Assembly (NCBI GenBank): GCA_038373865.1
Contig: JAXGGA010001698.1
Coordinates: 1-64,000, forward strand
Direction of reading: 5' to 3'
DNA: 64,000 bases
Source of the DNA: Uloborus plumipes
Lineage: Eukaryota > Arthropoda > Arachnida > Araneae > Uloboridae
Of the stretch, positions 63,252 through 64,000 are shown piece after piece. How positions within the stretch are numbered: the stretch's first letter is position 1; each line of letters begins with the position of its first letter. The position numbers were made by a program, and so were the translations under genes. A model generated the notes under the pieces. It was given only the letters and a program-made list of their open reading frames with translations, was not told where the DNA came from and did not search any database.

Positions 63252-63403
63252 ATTGCTTTCATTTAAAGATGGGTAGCTTGAAGTATTACTAAAGCAATTC
63301 AATAAATGTCCAGTAATAGATGATTCAGATAAAGAATGATTAGATTGAGGTACAATTTCTTCAGGTAGTGATGCATTTTCTGCCATTCTAACAGCGCTTT
63401 CAC
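63252..63403 (-). CDS. CENPJ: CENPJ exon A (first visible), N-terminal low-complexity segment
   Basis: Acceptor TCTCTTTAG before 63403 and donor GTATGT after 63252. The exon begins with two bases of a split codon and encodes 50 residues rich in S, N and E (starts ESAVRMAENASLPEE, ends SLNESN). It ends in phase 0, which fits exon B. The ATG in RMAEN could be an alternative start, but the good acceptor and the missing N-terminal part argue that more exons lie beyond the window. No known domain is visible. Confidence 0.72.
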
Positions 63404-64000
63404 CTAAAGAGAAACCAATTTGAATATGCTTTATTATTATTGATTATGCAATGGCTAACTTTATTTCTAATAACTGCTGGCAATAAGAAGAATTTAAAGA
63501 TACATTTGAAGTTAAGAACTAAAAATAAAACTAACTTTAACAAAAAGACTTGTAGCATATCATTGAACATGATAAAAAGGAAAAACAAGGTTAAACAATC
63601 AAATTAATTTACTAAAAGTGACTATTTCAAGTACTTAAATATTGAAATTATAAAAAAATAAAACAATCATAACAAATGGTGAAAGTAGGCCAAAGTGACA
63701 TTAGAATAAAAAAGAAAAAATCAATGAAATCATAAAAATTGTCATTACTAGCAGCTAACCAGTTTTATATCACCAAAGTAATGACACCACATTTCAAAGA
63801 TAAAAGAAATAAGTCAACAATGATCAGAGATTAGAAAATAGAAAAGTCAACAAAATTTTGCTTCTTGAGAAATTAGTTTAAAAGTAATTATTCATTCGTG
63901 GAACTCAATATTCAAGAAACTTTAAATGATTCACTTTAATTGTTATTTTTACAAAAATTAAGTTCACACATGTACTACATGAAATTCTAATACCAGAATG
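63404..64000. other. intron upstream of exon A, nothing recognised
   Basis: AT-rich sequence running to the window edge. The next exon toward the N-terminus should end in phase 1 and lie beyond the window. Confidence 0.4.

Larger units (their letters stand above)
4044..63403 (-). other. CENPJ: CENPJ/CPAP/Sas-4 gene, 5' end outside window
   Basis: Twenty exons (19 firm, one terminal exon inferred) encode about 982 residues of a CPAP/Sas-4 homologue, the centriolar scaffold that binds tubulin dimers and STIL/Ana2 and sets centriole length. The order seen is: motif RPFLKKGSGLARY at residues 95-107 of the visible part (PN2-3 tubulin-binding region), a FELLEN motif at 252-257, an acidic linker, a coiled coil at about 446-674, and a TCP10_C G-box at about 779-962 with repeated YPDG/FPDG/YANG turns. 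All introns are GT-AG and every adjoining phase matches. In human CPAP (about 1340 residues, from memory) the PN2-3 motif lies near residue 320, so roughly 200 N-terminal residues should be encoded beyond position 64000. Introns total over 55 kb and are full of transposons. The family assignment is secure from motif order; individual small exons are less so. Confidence 0.93.

Noticed and set aside
1..64000. CRISPR arrays, prokaryotic operons or rRNA genes
   Set aside because: Tandem repeats present are satellites or transposon sub-terminal repeats without spacer structure; no bacterial gene or rRNA sequence was recognised.

Overview
The window is AT-rich nuclear DNA from an animal, most likely an arthropod and possibly a chelicerate (inferred from repeat types and gene structure; species not determinable by eye). 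It holds one recognisable protein-coding gene, on the minus strand, spread over about 59 kb: a CENPJ/CPAP/Sas-4 homologue, the centriole-assembly scaffold. I could trace 19 GT-AG exons between 63403 and 18918 whose intron phases all agree, plus a plausible terminal exon at 4105-4044 followed by polyadenylation signals. The visible protein is about 982 residues. It shows the PN2-3/tubulin-binding motif (exon 50684-50526), an acidic/serine-rich linker, a coiled coil (exons 34658-25480) and the C-terminal TCP10_C 'G-box' made of strand repeats of the type YPDG/FPDG/YANG (21470-18918). The 5' end of the gene lies beyond position 64000.

Everything else is introns and flanks filled with transposable-element debris. 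Positions 1-2570 hold the right end of a hairpin-bearing transposon, a degenerate ~85-bp satellite and a LINE fragment (830-1350). Positions 2684-3727 hold an interspersed repeat with two internal tandem arrays. Positions 3900-4105 are the proposed CENPJ 3' end. Positions 4239-16488 are a 12.2-kb nest bounded by hAT-like ends and a perfect 8-bp target duplication, sitting in the last intron. Inside it are several elements inserted one into another, a Tc1/mariner/pogo-type element (8781-10074) and a 4.8-kb foldback element (10447-15283) with 1.2-kb inverted arms. The foldback carries a degraded coding cargo and a deleted mariner-type copy (12044-12772). 

Positions 18022-34700 carry the 3' half of the gene, interrupted by two large palindromes (25820-26300 and 26354-28496) in one intron and a small TA-flanked MITE (32001-32228). 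Positions 34700-47800 carry the middle exons with a pogo/Tigger remnant, a mariner remnant, a tRNA-derived SINE and one copy of a 760-bp TTGGCGA-palindrome repeat. Positions 47800-64000 carry the N-terminal visible exons with a satellite/hairpin transposon (49287-50476), a pogo MITE, the second inverted copy of the 760-bp repeat, a hAT-like element (58524-61109) containing another repeat, a second SINE and a tandem-repeat MITE. No bacterial, plasmid or CRISPR features are present. The most unusual material is the set of long foldback elements sharing a GATTCC-type terminus and 4-bp target duplications. Two of them lie inside the gene's introns, where transcripts could form kilobase-long hairpins.
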